Below, one piece after another: positions 7,380-15,576 of a stretch of 64,000 nt of DNA (position 1 is the first letter of the stretch; each line of letters opens with the position of its first letter). The DNA is taken from contig CAWBQT010000003.1 of assembly GCA_963790875.1 (NCBI GenBank), positions 1,302,001 to 1,366,000 on the forward strand, in the 5' to 3' direction. Origin of the DNA: AP-15 sp963790875. GTDB taxonomy: Bacteria; Pseudomonadota; Alphaproteobacteria; ATCC43930; CGMCC-115725. Under the pieces are notes generated by a model. The model did not search any database, was not told where the DNA came from, and was given only the letters and a program-made list of their open reading frames with translations. Made by a program: the position numbers and the translations under genes.

Positions 7380-8588
7380 TCAGCCGGCGCGCACCCTGGC
7401 CGCCGGCACCATGAAGTTGCTGACGATCAGACGCAGACGCTCGTCTTCATGCGCCTGCAGCACCTCGCGCAACAGGTGGAGCGCCGCCCCGGCCGCGGTC
7501 TCGTTCCAGAACCAGTCGGTGAGTTGGCGGCTCGACGGCTTCGCAGAACCGGATCCTGCCGCCTCCAGACAATACGCCTTCAGATCGTCGACCGCGAAGC
7601 GCAGGAGCAGCGGCGCCGAGAACCCGTCACGGGGACTCGCCGGCGGCCTGCCGCGCAGCCAATCCGCGACATAGCGGGCACAGTCGCCGATCGCGAGTCC
7701 GCTCAGCCCGACGGTGCTGCGGCCATGCTGCTCGATCCAGCGCCGGTGCGCGCCCTGGAGCAGCAGAATTTCCGCCTCCAGCCGCGACGCGAGCGACACT
7801 GCCGAGCCGTTCGCGATCGCCGCCGGCATGAACGGCGGCTGCCAAGCCGGATCGGGGCGGGCGCGCGGATCGTCATCGGGAAAATCGATAATCCGCACCG
7901 GCCCGCCGCCCTCGACCAGCATGCCGAGCGCAGCCAGAACCACGCGCCTCTGAAATGCCGGGTCGTTCGGCGGGCCGAACGGCCGCCCCAGCTCGAACGG
8001 TAACCACAGCGCGCGCGGCGGCTTCGTGTTCTCGGCTTGCGGTCGAATCAACACGACGGCGACGGTCGCGATACCCTCTTCCTCGAGATAATGGCCCAGC
8101 GCGCTCACGGCGCGCGTGCAGACCGGTCAAACGGGGGCGAGGAGGACGCTGTCGACGTTGTCCCGCTTCAGGCGGCCGGCGAGCTCGCGGGCATGCGGTT
8201 CCATCTGCACGGGATCGGTCGCGCCCATGAACGAAAAATGGGTATCGGCCATCGACCCGATCGTCCCCTCGGCCGCCAGCTCCCGCAGCCGGTCTATCGG
8301 AAAGGCGGCGTTCCAATCTTCCTGCAACCCGGTCCGGTCGAAATTGATCGAGATGTGGCTGCACAGCAGGTCTGCGAGTCGCGTTGTCGCGGGGATCGCG
8401 TGATAATGCGGGTCGCGGCCGCGAAACGGCTCCTCGCCGCGTCCGACGAGCCCGGCCGACGAGACGATCGCGATGCGGCGCTGCGACAGCGCCGGGCCCG
8501 TCACCCAGGGTCGCGTTGCAAATTCCGGACATTCGACCTCGGCCAGGCGTTTGGCCTGGTCGGGCGGCAAATCGGTCAGTCTGGTCAC
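7380..8588 (-). CDS. GrdB-like selenoprotein (glycine/sarcosine/betaine/D-proline reductase selenoprotein B family)
   Basis: The frame from GTG at 8588 is interrupted by TGA at 8127-8129 but stays open in the same frame to 7380, giving 402 residues with selenocysteine at 154. Around the TGA it reads LLAPV-U-PVCTRAV, the UxxC redox motif this family carries. Upstream residues include an N-terminal domain ending VDSVLLAPV; downstream is a continuous Rossmann-like C-terminal part. A GC hairpin with a CGUGA loop starts 11 bases after the TGA. GAGGAGGGG precedes the start. In Clostridia such proteins reduce amino acids; proteobacterial homologues lack an assigned substrate. The promoter holds a palindrome shared with the NDH2 gene. 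The alternative, two genes split by a stop, fits poorly because conservation is continuous. Confidence 0.8.
8099..8115 (-). promoter_or_regulatory. Candidate bacterial SECIS hairpin
   Basis: In the mRNA, 11 nucleotides after the UGA, GCGCGC pairs with GCGCGC around a CGUGA loop. Stem length, a G in the first two loop bases and the loop starting 17 nucleotides from the UGA all fit the known bacterial SECIS layout. GC-rich DNA forms hairpins easily, so this alone is not proof. Confidence 0.6.
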
Positions 8589-8649
8589 CGAGCCCCTCCT
8601 CGCATCCGCGCGCGGCGTTGGCTTGCCCCGCGCCGCACGAGTTTACCAG

Positions 8650-8677
8650 GTGTTTTAGACTGATCAATCTAAAACAC
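8650..8677. promoter_or_regulatory. 28-bp palindromic operator before the selenoprotein gene
   Basis: GTGTTTTAGA, spacer CTGATCAA, TCTAAAACAC: perfect 10-base arms, and a TGATCA core palindrome inside the spacer. It is 61 bases upstream of the selenoprotein start and typical of TetR-family operators. The inner form TTTTAGA-N8-TCTAAAA recurs at 9042-9063. Confidence 0.75.
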
Positions 8678-9041
8678 AACCCGACGGAGGTCCGGATCGC
8701 CCGGCGGCGGCTTCTCCAGCCGTGCGACGCGTTCTCGCACCATCGGCAGGCCCAAGGGTATAGCGACCGCTTGTCAGCAAAGGCGTCGAGAGGCTGGCAC
8801 TGGTGATCCCCGCTCTCCGAGGGTCACGCCCCGAGGTCTGCTCGAAGCCTTGAGCCCCCAGCAACAGTTCATTGCCGCCCCCAGGACCCTCATCTCGCCG
8901 CACTCTCTCGGTCATGCCATCACGCGCCTTGCTCCCGCCACCCTCGACCGATCCGCTATCTTGATGATTAGTCGATAAACTCTTAAGAGCATTCGAGCCA
9001 GAAGCGGCAGAGCCGTTGTCGCGAGGCTAGTCGTCGAGCCA

Positions 9042-9063
9042 TTTTAGAGTGGGCGCTCTAGAA
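9042..9063. promoter_or_regulatory. Second copy of the operator, before DoxX-NDH2
   Basis: TTTTAGA, spacer GTGGGCGC, TCTAGAA: the same half-sites and spacing as 8653-8674 with one mismatch. It lies 109 bases before the ATG at 9172 and overlaps the upstream GTG at 9049, which argues against that GTG as the start. Confidence 0.65.
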
Positions 9064-9171
9064 CGACCGCTTTGGTGGCTGTCGGCCGACGAGAGGTTTC
9101 GTGATTTTGCACGGTGGGCGCACCGAGCTGCTGCGGGCCGCATCCGAATGCGGGCAAGAGGGGGACGGGGC

Positions 9172-11241
9172 ATGAATTTGGCGAGGATCGCTCGGGACGA
9201 GCGACTGCAGACACGACTCGCCCGGGTGTCGGACCTCAGCAGAGCTGCCGGGCGAGCGGCGACCCCAGTCGTCGATATTCTGGTTCGCCTCGCGCTGGCA
9301 AAAGCTTTCTTTGCCCCGGGAATGTTTCCCGGGATCGGCTCTGCCGATTTCCCTACGGCGTGGCCGATGATCATTGTGCAAGTGATCGGACCGGCGCTTA
9401 TGGCCATAGGGCTTCTGGTCAGGCCGGTTGCCCTGGTGATGCTGGGGTTGACCTTGGGAGCACAGTTCTCGGGCGCAGCGCAGGACGAGCACTTGTTCTG
9501 GGCGGCATTGTTCGGCTGGTACGTCGTGCACGGTCCCGCCTCGCTGTCGCTCGACCGCCTGCTGAGCAATGGTATGCGGCATAGTCCGCTGCCATTGGCA
9601 ATGCTCGCGATCGCTGCGGGAGATTGGTTCAACCGTGCGGTCGGTCCCTTCTATGTGCTCGCAATACGGCTCTGGCTGGCCGCTGCCCTCGCCGTGCCGG
9701 CCCTGCCCCGTACCATGCTCCCTTCCATGCAAGACGGCATGCTGCCGTCGGGGTTCTCTATTATCGGGGCCGTCTTGCTGGCTTTGGGCTTGTGTACGCC
9801 TGTGGTGGCGGCCGTCCTCTTTGTGGCGGGGTCCGGTATGGCGATGGCTGGGTCGGGTCACGGCATGACGATCTATGGACCCTTGCTCTTGGCTTTGCTC
9901 GGGGCGTCGGGAGCCGGCCGCTATTCGCTCGATGATCTGATCGGCCGATGGGCAGGTCGCGCAGTCCGCTCGCATCCCGACATGCCGCATGTCGTGATTG
10001 CAGGCGCGGGGTTTGGCGGCATGGCGTGCGCGGCGGGGCTACGCCATGAACTGGTGCGCGTCACACTGATAGACCGGGAGAACTATCACCTGTTCCAACC
10101 GTTGCTGTATCAGGTCGCAACGGCTGCCCTTTCGCCGGCCGATATCACGACGCCGGTGCGCGCCGCGTTCCGCGATAACGCTCGAATGCGGGTGCTGCGC
10201 GGCACGGTTTCCGCGGTGGACGCCGTTACGCGCCGGGTGATCGCCGATGGTCACGCGATCGCCTACGACACGCTCGTCCTTGCGACCGGTGCGACACATG
10301 GATACTTCGGCCACGAGGAATGGGCAGTCTACGCGCCAGGGCTGAAATCGGTCGCGGACGCCACCAGTATTCGCAGCCGCATTCTCGACGCCTTTGAAAA
10401 AGCCGAAGCAACCGAAGATGCCGCGCTCCAGCGGAAACTGCTGACATTCCTGATCTGCGGCGCCGGACCTACCGGTGTCGAGATGGCCGGTGCCATCGCA
10501 GAACTTGCGCATAACGGGATGGAAAAGGATTTTCGCAGTTTCGACCCTGCATCCGCCCGGATCCTTCTGGTGCAGGCCGGGCCGCGCGTGTTACCGCAAT
10601 TCGACGAACGGCTATCGGCATTCGCACGCAGCTCGTTGGAGGCGCTGGGCGTCGAGGTGCATACCGATAGCCGGGTAGAGCTAATCGACGGGGACGGGGT
10701 CGTCATGAATGGCGACCGAATCGAGGCCGGTACCGTTTTGTGGGCGGCCGGGGTGGTTGCGTCGCCAGCCTCGGCGTGGCTCGGAGCCGAGGCGGATCGT
10801 GCGGGCCGCATCAAGGTCGGCCCTGATCTTTCGGTTCCGGGACTCCCCGATATCTTTGCGATCGGCGATACCGCGCTTTCCTTCGCTTGGAATGACCAAC
10901 CCGTTCCGGGGCTTGCGCCCGCGGCGAAGCAGGGCGGCGCCTACGTAGCCTCGGTCTTGCGAGCCCGGCTGCGCGGCCGCAAGCCGCCGCCGCCGTTCCG
11001 CTATCGCCACCAAGGCAGCCTGGCCACGATCGGCCGCAGGAGTGCCGTTGCGGATTTTGGACGGGTGAAGGTCACCGGTGCTGCGGCGTGGTGGCTGTGG
11101 GGCGCGGTGCACGTCTTCTTCCTGGTCGGCGTGCGCAATCGGCTTTCGGTCATGCTCGGCTGGGTCTGGTCCTACTTTACGTTCGACGTCGGAGTGCGGC
11201 TGATCACGGAAAGAGGAGCGGATCAACACACACCGATGTAG
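9172..11241 (+). CDS. DoxX-type membrane domain fused to type II NADH dehydrogenase
   Basis: A 689-residue fusion. The N-terminal 270 residues are hydrophobic, with two DoxX/DoxD-like four-helix units (from about residues 31 and 155). The rest is a single-subunit flavin NADH:quinone oxidoreductase: FAD site VVIAGAGFGGMACAAGL (about 275), NAD site ICGAGPTGVEMAG (about 425), second FAD motif DIFAIGDTA (about 566) and a hydrophobic C-terminal anchor. It would pass electrons from NAD(P)H to quinone at the inner membrane, with the DoxX part perhaps shaping quinone or thiol chemistry. The ATG has GAGGGGGACGGGG upstream. It lies divergent from the selenoprotein gene and shares its operator, with a TetR gene downstream. 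Confidence 0.88.
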   Translation: MNLARIARDERLQTRLARVSDLSRAAGRAATPVVDILVRLALAKAFFAPGMFPGIGSADFPTAWPMIIVQVIGPALMAIGLLVRPVALVMLGLTLGAQFSGAAQDEHLFWAALFGWYVVHGPASLSLDRLLSNGMRHSPLPLAMLAIAAGDWFNRAVGPFYVLAIRLWLAAALAVPALPRTMLPSMQDGMLPSGFSIIGAVLLALGLCTPVVAAVLFVAGSGMAMAGSGHGMTIYGPLLLALLGASGAGRYSLDDLIGRWAGRAVRSHPDMPHVVIAGAGFGGMACAAGLRHELVRVTLIDRENYHLFQPLLYQVATAALSPADITTPVRAAFRDNARMRVLRGTVSAVDAVTRRVIADGHAIAYDTLVLATGATHGYFGHEEWAVYAPGLKSVADATSIRSRILDAFEKAEATEDAALQRKLLTFLICGAGPTGVEMAGAIAELAHNGMEKDFRSFDPASARILLVQAGPRVLPQFDERLSAFARSSLEALGVEVHTDSRVELIDGDGVVMNGDRIEAGTVLWAAGVVASPASAWLGAEADRAGRIKVGPDLSVPGLPDIFAIGDTALSFAWNDQPVPGLAPAAKQGGAYVASVLRARLRGRKPPPPFRYRHQGSLATIGRRSAVADFGRVKVTGAAAWWLWGAVHVFFLVGVRNRLSVMLGWVWSYFTFDVGVRLITERGADQHTPM

Positions 11242-11279
11242 CCGAGCCAAGCTTGACGTCGGGAAAGTCGGCGGCTCGG
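11242..11279 (+). terminator. Hairpin after the NDH2 gene
   Basis: Arms CCGAGCC and GGCTCGG right after the stop codon. No T-tract follows, so a weak or rho-assisted end is all that can be claimed. Confidence 0.3.
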
Positions 11280-11442
11280 GATCGACAGACCGAAAGAGCG
11301 CGCGACGCGGTTGCCGAGATCGCTCAATACGTCGAAGCAGACGCGGGCAATGGCTTTGCCGTTCTGGCACGCATGTTCTAAAATTTTGTCGACCGATCAT
11401 GAGAATAGCGGCACGGGGCGTGCCGCTGGCGCGAGGAGGCCG

Positions 11443-12030
11443 ATGGCACGACCGAGAGAGTTCGACGAGACGACCGCGCTGAAGGCGGCGATAGACTGCT
11501 TCTGGGCGAGAGGCTTCGCCCAGACCTCGATCCGCGACCTCACGGAGCAGATGGGGATCACCGGCGCCAGCCTCTACAACGCCTTTGGTGACAAGCGGTC
11601 GTTGTATCGGCAGGCCTTCGTCCATTACCTCGCGCAGACGGTGCGGGACCGCGTTGCACGGCTGAAGAAGTTGCCGCCGGCTTTGGCGATCCGGGCATTC
11701 TTTGACGAAATTATCGAGCGGTCGGTCGACGACGAGCAGCGCCGCGGCTGCATGCTGGTCAATGCAGCGCTGGAATTGGCGCCTTACGATCCCGAATTCC
11801 AGAAACTCGTCGCCGAGGAGCTGATGTTCATCGAGGCCTTTTTTCGCCGCTGCGTCGCGGCGGGGCAGAAGGACGGCTCGATCATCGAGACCCGCCCTGC
11901 CGATGAAGCGGCAAAGCTGTTGTTGAGTGTGCTGCTCGGCATCCGTGTCCTGGCGCGATCGCGCCCGCAGCGCGAGGTGCTGGAAGGTGCGGCCAACGGG
12001 GCGTTGGCCCTACTGGAGACCGGCGCGTAA
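11443..12030 (+). CDS. TetR/AcrR-family repressor
   Basis: 195 residues. The DNA-binding domain (residues 1-55) is of the MARPREFDETTALKAAIDCFW type with the helix-turn-helix SIRDLTEQMGITGASLYNAF. The ligand domain has a cysteine at about 103 in RGCMLVNAALEL, a position that is redox- or electrophile-reactive in NemR-like relatives. GCGAGGAGG precedes the ATG. It follows the DoxX-NDH2 gene and is the obvious candidate to bind the palindromes at 8650 and 9042. Only a half-site (TCTAAAA, 11377-11383) is seen before its own gene. Confidence 0.88.
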   Translation: MARPREFDETTALKAAIDCFWARGFAQTSIRDLTEQMGITGASLYNAFGDKRSLYRQAFVHYLAQTVRDRVARLKKLPPALAIRAFFDEIIERSVDDEQRRGCMLVNAALELAPYDPEFQKLVAEELMFIEAFFRRCVAAGQKDGSIIETRPADEAAKLLLSVLLGIRVLARSRPQREVLEGAANGALALLETGA

Positions 12031-12303
12031 CACCGGGCGGGCCGTAAGGCGGGCCAATCGGACATAAAGGCGGACCTTTCATCGGCGACATGGTTCAGAA
12101 TACGATCTGCGGCCGGCCTCAAAAGCTGTGGCGGAGACGTAGATCAATGCGTCCATTAGGTAACGGACCGGCCCCACGACGCCGGCAGGGTCACTGCGGG
12201 CAAGCAGACGCGATTGACTTCTCCCCATAGGGCAAGACGCAGCCATGCCAGGACCGGCCGCACCGAGGTGCCAGACTCCGGTCAGATCCGCCATGGCCGG
12301 TTA
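12031..12303. other. Intergenic, nothing recognised
   Basis: About 270 bases between the TetR gene and the 3' end of the methyltransferase pseudogene. No gene, repeat or clear signal seen. Confidence 0.4.
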
Positions 12304-12575
12304 TTAAAAAATGCCCGGTATCAGATGCCAGCGAACTTTCGCGCAATAGTCCGGATAGCCGGGCAGATTTTCCGCAAGGAGCTTTTCTTCGTCGAAGAGC
12401 CGCCAGATAAGACCGACGATCGGGATGAGGCTCCAGTAGGAGCCGAGCGCCAGGGACATTCCGATAAAATGCTCGAATACATCGGATTTCGGACGATCGC
12501 GTAGGGGCCGGTGGAAATTACTCCCTGGTCTTGCGTGATCTCCATGGTCGCGGAGCCGTACGAGTTTTCCTTGAA

Positions 12576-13706
12576 TATCCCTATCCGGTTAGCGCATGTT
12601 CGCTAAATGTTCTGGCGTCAAGCCTCGCCTTAAGGTAGCATGCACCAGTCGGTCGAGGGGGGTCGGATGGCTGGGCTTGCGGAGTTTGCGGCGCGGTTCG
12701 GGACGGAGGAGCGGTGCATCGAGCACCTGTCGGGGCTGCGCTGGCCCGGCGGGTTTGTCTGCGCGGGATGCGGCGGTCGGCAGGCATGGCGGCTGAAGGC
12801 GCGTTCGCGGGTCTACGAATGCGTCGCCTGTCACCGGCAGGAATCAGTGACGGCGGGAACGGTGTTTCATCGCACGCGGACCAATTTGACGAAGTGGTTT
12901 TTGGCCGGCTACCTGATGGCCCGCGACAAGCGCGGCGTCTCGGCCAAGTTCCTGCAGCGGGAGCTGGGGGTGGCGTATCAGACGGCGTGGACCATCGCGC
13001 ATAAGCTGCGCCATGGGCTGAGCGAGGACGCGATGCGCCCACTCCACGGCTTTCTTGAGGCCGACGAGACCTACATTGGCGGCCGCGGCGATCCCAGTAG
13101 TCGCGGTCGCAGCACCAAGAACCCCGACAAGAGCCTGGTCGTCGCCGCCGTCGAAAAGGTGCCGGCACCGAAAAACGAGAAAGGAAAGCACGGGCACGCC
13201 GTCAAGCGTCAGCACGGCTTCTTTGCCGGCGGTGCCCGCATCGCCGTGTTGCCGGCGGCATCGGGTGCCGAACTCGGCGCCTTTCTCAAGGCCAATATCG
13301 CGGCCCATTCGCGGCTGCTGACCGATGCGTTTTCCGGCTATAGCGGCCGCGACGCCGATCTCGGCGGGCATCTGAAGCACACGCCGGTGGTCCAGGGCGA
13401 GGGCGCCAACGCCGGCGAATTCTTCCCGATCATCCATACCTTGTTCAGCAACATCAAAGCCTGGCTCGTCGGCACCCATCACGGCGTCAGCGCCAAGCAT
13501 TTGCCGCGCTACCTGCGGGAATGGTCCTACCGCTTCAATCGCCGCAACCTCGCCGACGGCCTGGGCGGCTATCTGATCCGGCGCGCGGTCGAATGCGCCA
13601 CCATCACCTACGACCAGCTCACCGCCGGCGCCATGCCGGGCGGCGCCAATCGCATCCGCCGCCTTCCCGCGGAAGTTGCACAGCCTGCCTCAGCTGGATA
13701 GGGATA
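12576..13706. mobile_element. IS1595-family insertion sequence, complete
   Basis: 1131 bp with perfect 11-base terminal inverted repeats TATCCCTATCC (12576-12586) and its complement (13696-13706). It is flanked by a perfect 8-base target duplication TCCTTGAA (12568-12575 and 13707-13714). Eight bases is the normal duplication for this family. The insertion disrupts a methyltransferase gene on the other strand. Confidence 0.92.
12667..13701 (+). CDS. IS1595-family transposase
   Basis: 344 residues from an ATG preceded by GAGGGGGGTCGG (another ATG lies at 12640). An N-terminal zinc ribbon is formed by CAGCGG and CVACHRQ (about residues 32-57). The ISXO2-like DDE core starts at LEADETYIGGRG (first Asp), continues with LTDAFSGYSG, and ends in the family's catalytic region around IHTLFSNIKAWLVGTHHGVS, where the third acidic position is Asn-containing as in DDNK-type members. 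The C-terminal tail reads through the right inverted repeat. It looks intact. Confidence 0.9.
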   Translation: MAGLAEFAARFGTEERCIEHLSGLRWPGGFVCAGCGGRQAWRLKARSRVYECVACHRQESVTAGTVFHRTRTNLTKWFLAGYLMARDKRGVSAKFLQRELGVAYQTAWTIAHKLRHGLSEDAMRPLHGFLEADETYIGGRGDPSSRGRSTKNPDKSLVVAAVEKVPAPKNEKGKHGHAVKRQHGFFAGGARIAVLPAASGAELGAFLKANIAAHSRLLTDAFSGYSGRDADLGGHLKHTPVVQGEGANAGEFFPIIHTLFSNIKAWLVGTHHGVSAKHLPRYLREWSYRFNRRNLADGLGGYLIRRAVECATITYDQLTAGAMPGGANRIRRLPAEVAQPASAG

Positions 13707-14250
13707 TCCTTGAATACCCGATACACCATCCACATCGCGACGATAACCAGGATGTTACCGATTATAGAGAGTTCTCGAAGGCACCCTGGACCAGCCGAAG
13801 CGATGGTCACGCCTGGGAACAATAAACTTGGCAACAGCCGAGATCGTCAAACATGTCACGATTACCTTTTGGATCGGCCGCTGTTCCGCAGCTGGCCCGG
13901 CCTTCGTCCTGTTTTTGAGCAGTATCGGGTCTTTTAGTATGTGGAGCGTGAGCGGGACGTTCGAGGCGGCGGCCACTGCGAGATAAACCCATGCCTGCCG
14001 GTATCGGATCGTCCCTGCCGAAACGAATAGCGTGAGCCCGATGAGGGCGAAGCTTACGATAAGCCACAGCCACAATTTTGCTTTTGCGTTCATTGCAGGC
14101 CGGGCGTGGTTGACCCTTGGTCGATCTCGACGATTGTGTCATGCTGATTGCCGAAAACCCGGTGTCCCCGCCGGGGTTTTCTCGCCCGGTTTTGACCCTG
14201 GTCGTGACGATCGGAGCGACACTTGGCGCAGCATCGGCATCCGGCAAGCA

Positions 14251-14274
14251 GAACGCCCCCGGTCGGGGGCGTTC
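14251..14274 (-). terminator. Terminator of hsp20
   Basis: Perfect 10-base arms GAACGCCCCC and GGGGGCGTTC with a four-base loop, 22 bases after the hsp20 stop. Few T residues follow. Confidence 0.6.
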
Positions 14275-14295
14275 GCAGTGCCTTCGATCGGCCGG

Positions 14296-14769
14296 TTACG
14301 CGGCCGCCTTCTGCTCCGTCACCTGCGCCGGCACCGGACCGGTGCCGATCTCGATCGAGCGCGGCTTGGCCACCTCGGGCACCTCGTGCACCAATTCGAC
14401 ATGCAGCATGCCGTTGTCGAGGCGGGCACCGGTCACCTTCATGTGGTCGGCGAGGCTGAAGCGCCGCTCGAAGGCGCGCCGCGCGATGCCGCGGTGTAGA
14501 TAGCCGGTGCCGTTCTTCTTCTCTTCGTTTTTCTGCGACTTGCCCGACACCAGGAGCACGTTCTCCTGCACGGTGACGTCGAGCTCGCTCGGCGAGAACC
14601 CGGCCACCGCCATCGTCAGCCGGTAAGCGTCGTCACCGGTCTTTTCGATGTTGTAGGGCGGGTAGCCAAGGGAAGCGCTGTCGAGGCGGGTCGCCGCATC
14701 GACTAGGCGAAGCATTCGATCGAAGCCGATCGTCGAACGGAACAGCGGCGAAAGATTGAAACCATCCAT
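14296..14769 (-). CDS. Small heat-shock protein, Hsp20/IbpA family
   Basis: A 157-residue ATP-independent chaperone that holds unfolding proteins in the cytoplasm. It starts MDGFNLSPLFRSTIGFDRML, the IbpA-type N-terminus. The alpha-crystallin domain spans about residues 35-130, including NVLLVSGKSQ, the HRGIARRAFERRF strand and ARLDNGMLHVEL, followed by a C-terminal I-E-I tail motif (RSIEIG). The ATG at 14769 is preferred to 14775 because GGAGGA ends eight bases before it but would touch the other. Upstream lie a ROSE-like hairpin and a sigma-32 promoter. Confidence 0.93.
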   Translation of the reverse strand: MDGFNLSPLFRSTIGFDRMLRLVDAATRLDSASLGYPPYNIEKTGDDAYRLTMAVAGFSPSELDVTVQENVLLVSGKSQKNEEKKNGTGYLHRGIARRAFERRFSLADHMKVTGARLDNGMLHVELVHEVPEVAKPRSIEIGTGPVPAQVTEQKAAA

Positions 14770-14776
14770 AACCATA

Positions 14777-14791
14777 TCCTCCAATGAGCAA
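14777..14791 (-). promoter_or_regulatory. ROSE-like RNA thermometer hairpin
   Basis: In the hsp20 leader, UUGCU (14791-14787) is followed after six bases by the Shine-Dalgarno AGGA (14780-14777). UYGCU pairing with AGGA around a bulged G is the hallmark of ROSE elements in rhizobial small heat-shock genes. The leader of about 85 bases also has the usual ROSE length. Confidence 0.7.
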
Positions 14792-14864
14792 CACGGGTGC
14801 GGCACCTCCACAAGGACGATGCCAGTCTTTGCTGCACGGCCCCAAGACGGCGACCATGCAACGC

Positions 14865-14894
14865 AGATGTGGTGACTGAACCGCGACTTTCAAG
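14865..14894 (-). promoter_or_regulatory. Sigma-32 (RpoH) promoter of hsp20
   Basis: Minus strand: CTTGAAA (14894-14888), 15 bases, CCACATCT (14872-14865). These match the RpoH -35 exactly and the CCCCATNT -10 with one difference. Transcription would start near 14857. Confidence 0.7.
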
Positions 14895-15016
14895 TGATCG
14901 GGTAAGGCCAGCTCACTCTATGCAACGTCTTCAGATTTAGCCGTCTCCCTGGCCGGCTTGCGCCAAGGTCGAGCTGCGCTCTACCGCGATGCGCGCGGCG
15001 GAGCCGCCTCCTTTTC

Positions 15017-15394
15017 CTAGCGCCGGGGGACGTCTCCGCCCTGACGGGTGACGATCGCTTCTGCAATCGGACGGTTGCCGTCAAGCTCCCTTTCCGCGGT
15101 GTCAAATTTGCGCTCGACCCTCAGTGTGACCACGGCACTCGGAAGGACGACAGTTGCCCCAAGGCGGTAGTTCCGCCGAATCTCCATTGTCTTCAAGTGA
15201 TAGCGTGATGCTTTCTGCGGCTCTGCCGTTCGCGGGTCGTCAACATCGAGCTCGATGTGGTCACCGGGAAGCGTCGCGCTCCAGGACGTCCCGCCCTCCC
15301 CAGAGCGAAAGCGGTGCCACGCACCCTGCGGCACGACCGCGATCATTCCGGCGCGGAGCTCGAAGGATTTGGGCGGCCCGTCGTCGATCTCCAC
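15017..15394 (-). pseudogene. Cupin-domain protein, 5'-truncated
   Basis: The frame contains the second cupin motif (LRAGMIAVVPQGAWHRF, with GDHIELDVDDPR after it) but not the first, HxH-bearing motif, which should precede it. An in-frame TAA lies about eight codons upstream of the GTG at 15394, so the N-terminal half is missing. The last 65 residues do not look like cupin. It adjoins the divergent LysR gene and could be a decayed target of it. Confidence 0.55.
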
Positions 15395-15576
15395 TTTCGG
15401 TGACCCTTGGAACGTTTACGTGGCACTCGGCTTGGCGGTACGAATGACCGTCCGAGGCGATACATCGAGCCTCGCGAAGGGAACATGTCATGGCATCTCC
15501 CAACGGATTGGCGATTGCGGCGCGCGAGGCTCGGTATGATTGGGCGACCCGTCCGGCGCGGCCCAGTCGCGAGGCG

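Larger units (their letters stand above)
12304..14093 (-). pseudogene. Isoprenylcysteine carboxyl methyltransferase-like gene, split by an IS and frameshifted
   Basis: The 5' part (14093 to about 13755) encodes helices MNAKAKLWLWLIVSFALIGL and a DHRFGWS motif. After a frameshift near 13780, IIGNILVIVAMWMVYRVFK leads up to the IS insertion. Beyond the IS the reading resumes as FKENSYGSATMEITQDQG and TGPYAIVRNPMYSSI, the family's SAM-binding motif. A second frameshift near 12468 leads to GMSLALGSYWSLIP and a normal end (GYPDYCAKVRWHLIPGIF, stop at 12304). The family is an integral-membrane methyltransferase of about 200 residues. The gene is certainly inactive here. Confidence 0.88.

Noticed and set aside
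7380..8108. A separate 242-residue gene downstream of the TGA
   Set aside because: Same frame, immediate continuity around UxxC and no ribosome site of its own; treated as the C-terminal part of the selenoprotein.
9049..9171. GTG start for the DoxX-NDH2 gene, 41 codons upstream
   Set aside because: It lies inside the shared palindrome and adds a non-conserved Arg-rich segment; the ATG at 9172 has a strong ribosome site.
11362..11383. Third copy of the TTTTAGA-N8-TCTAAAA operator before the TetR gene
   Set aside because: Only the right half (TCTAAAA) is exact; the left half matches at four of seven bases, which is too weak to claim.
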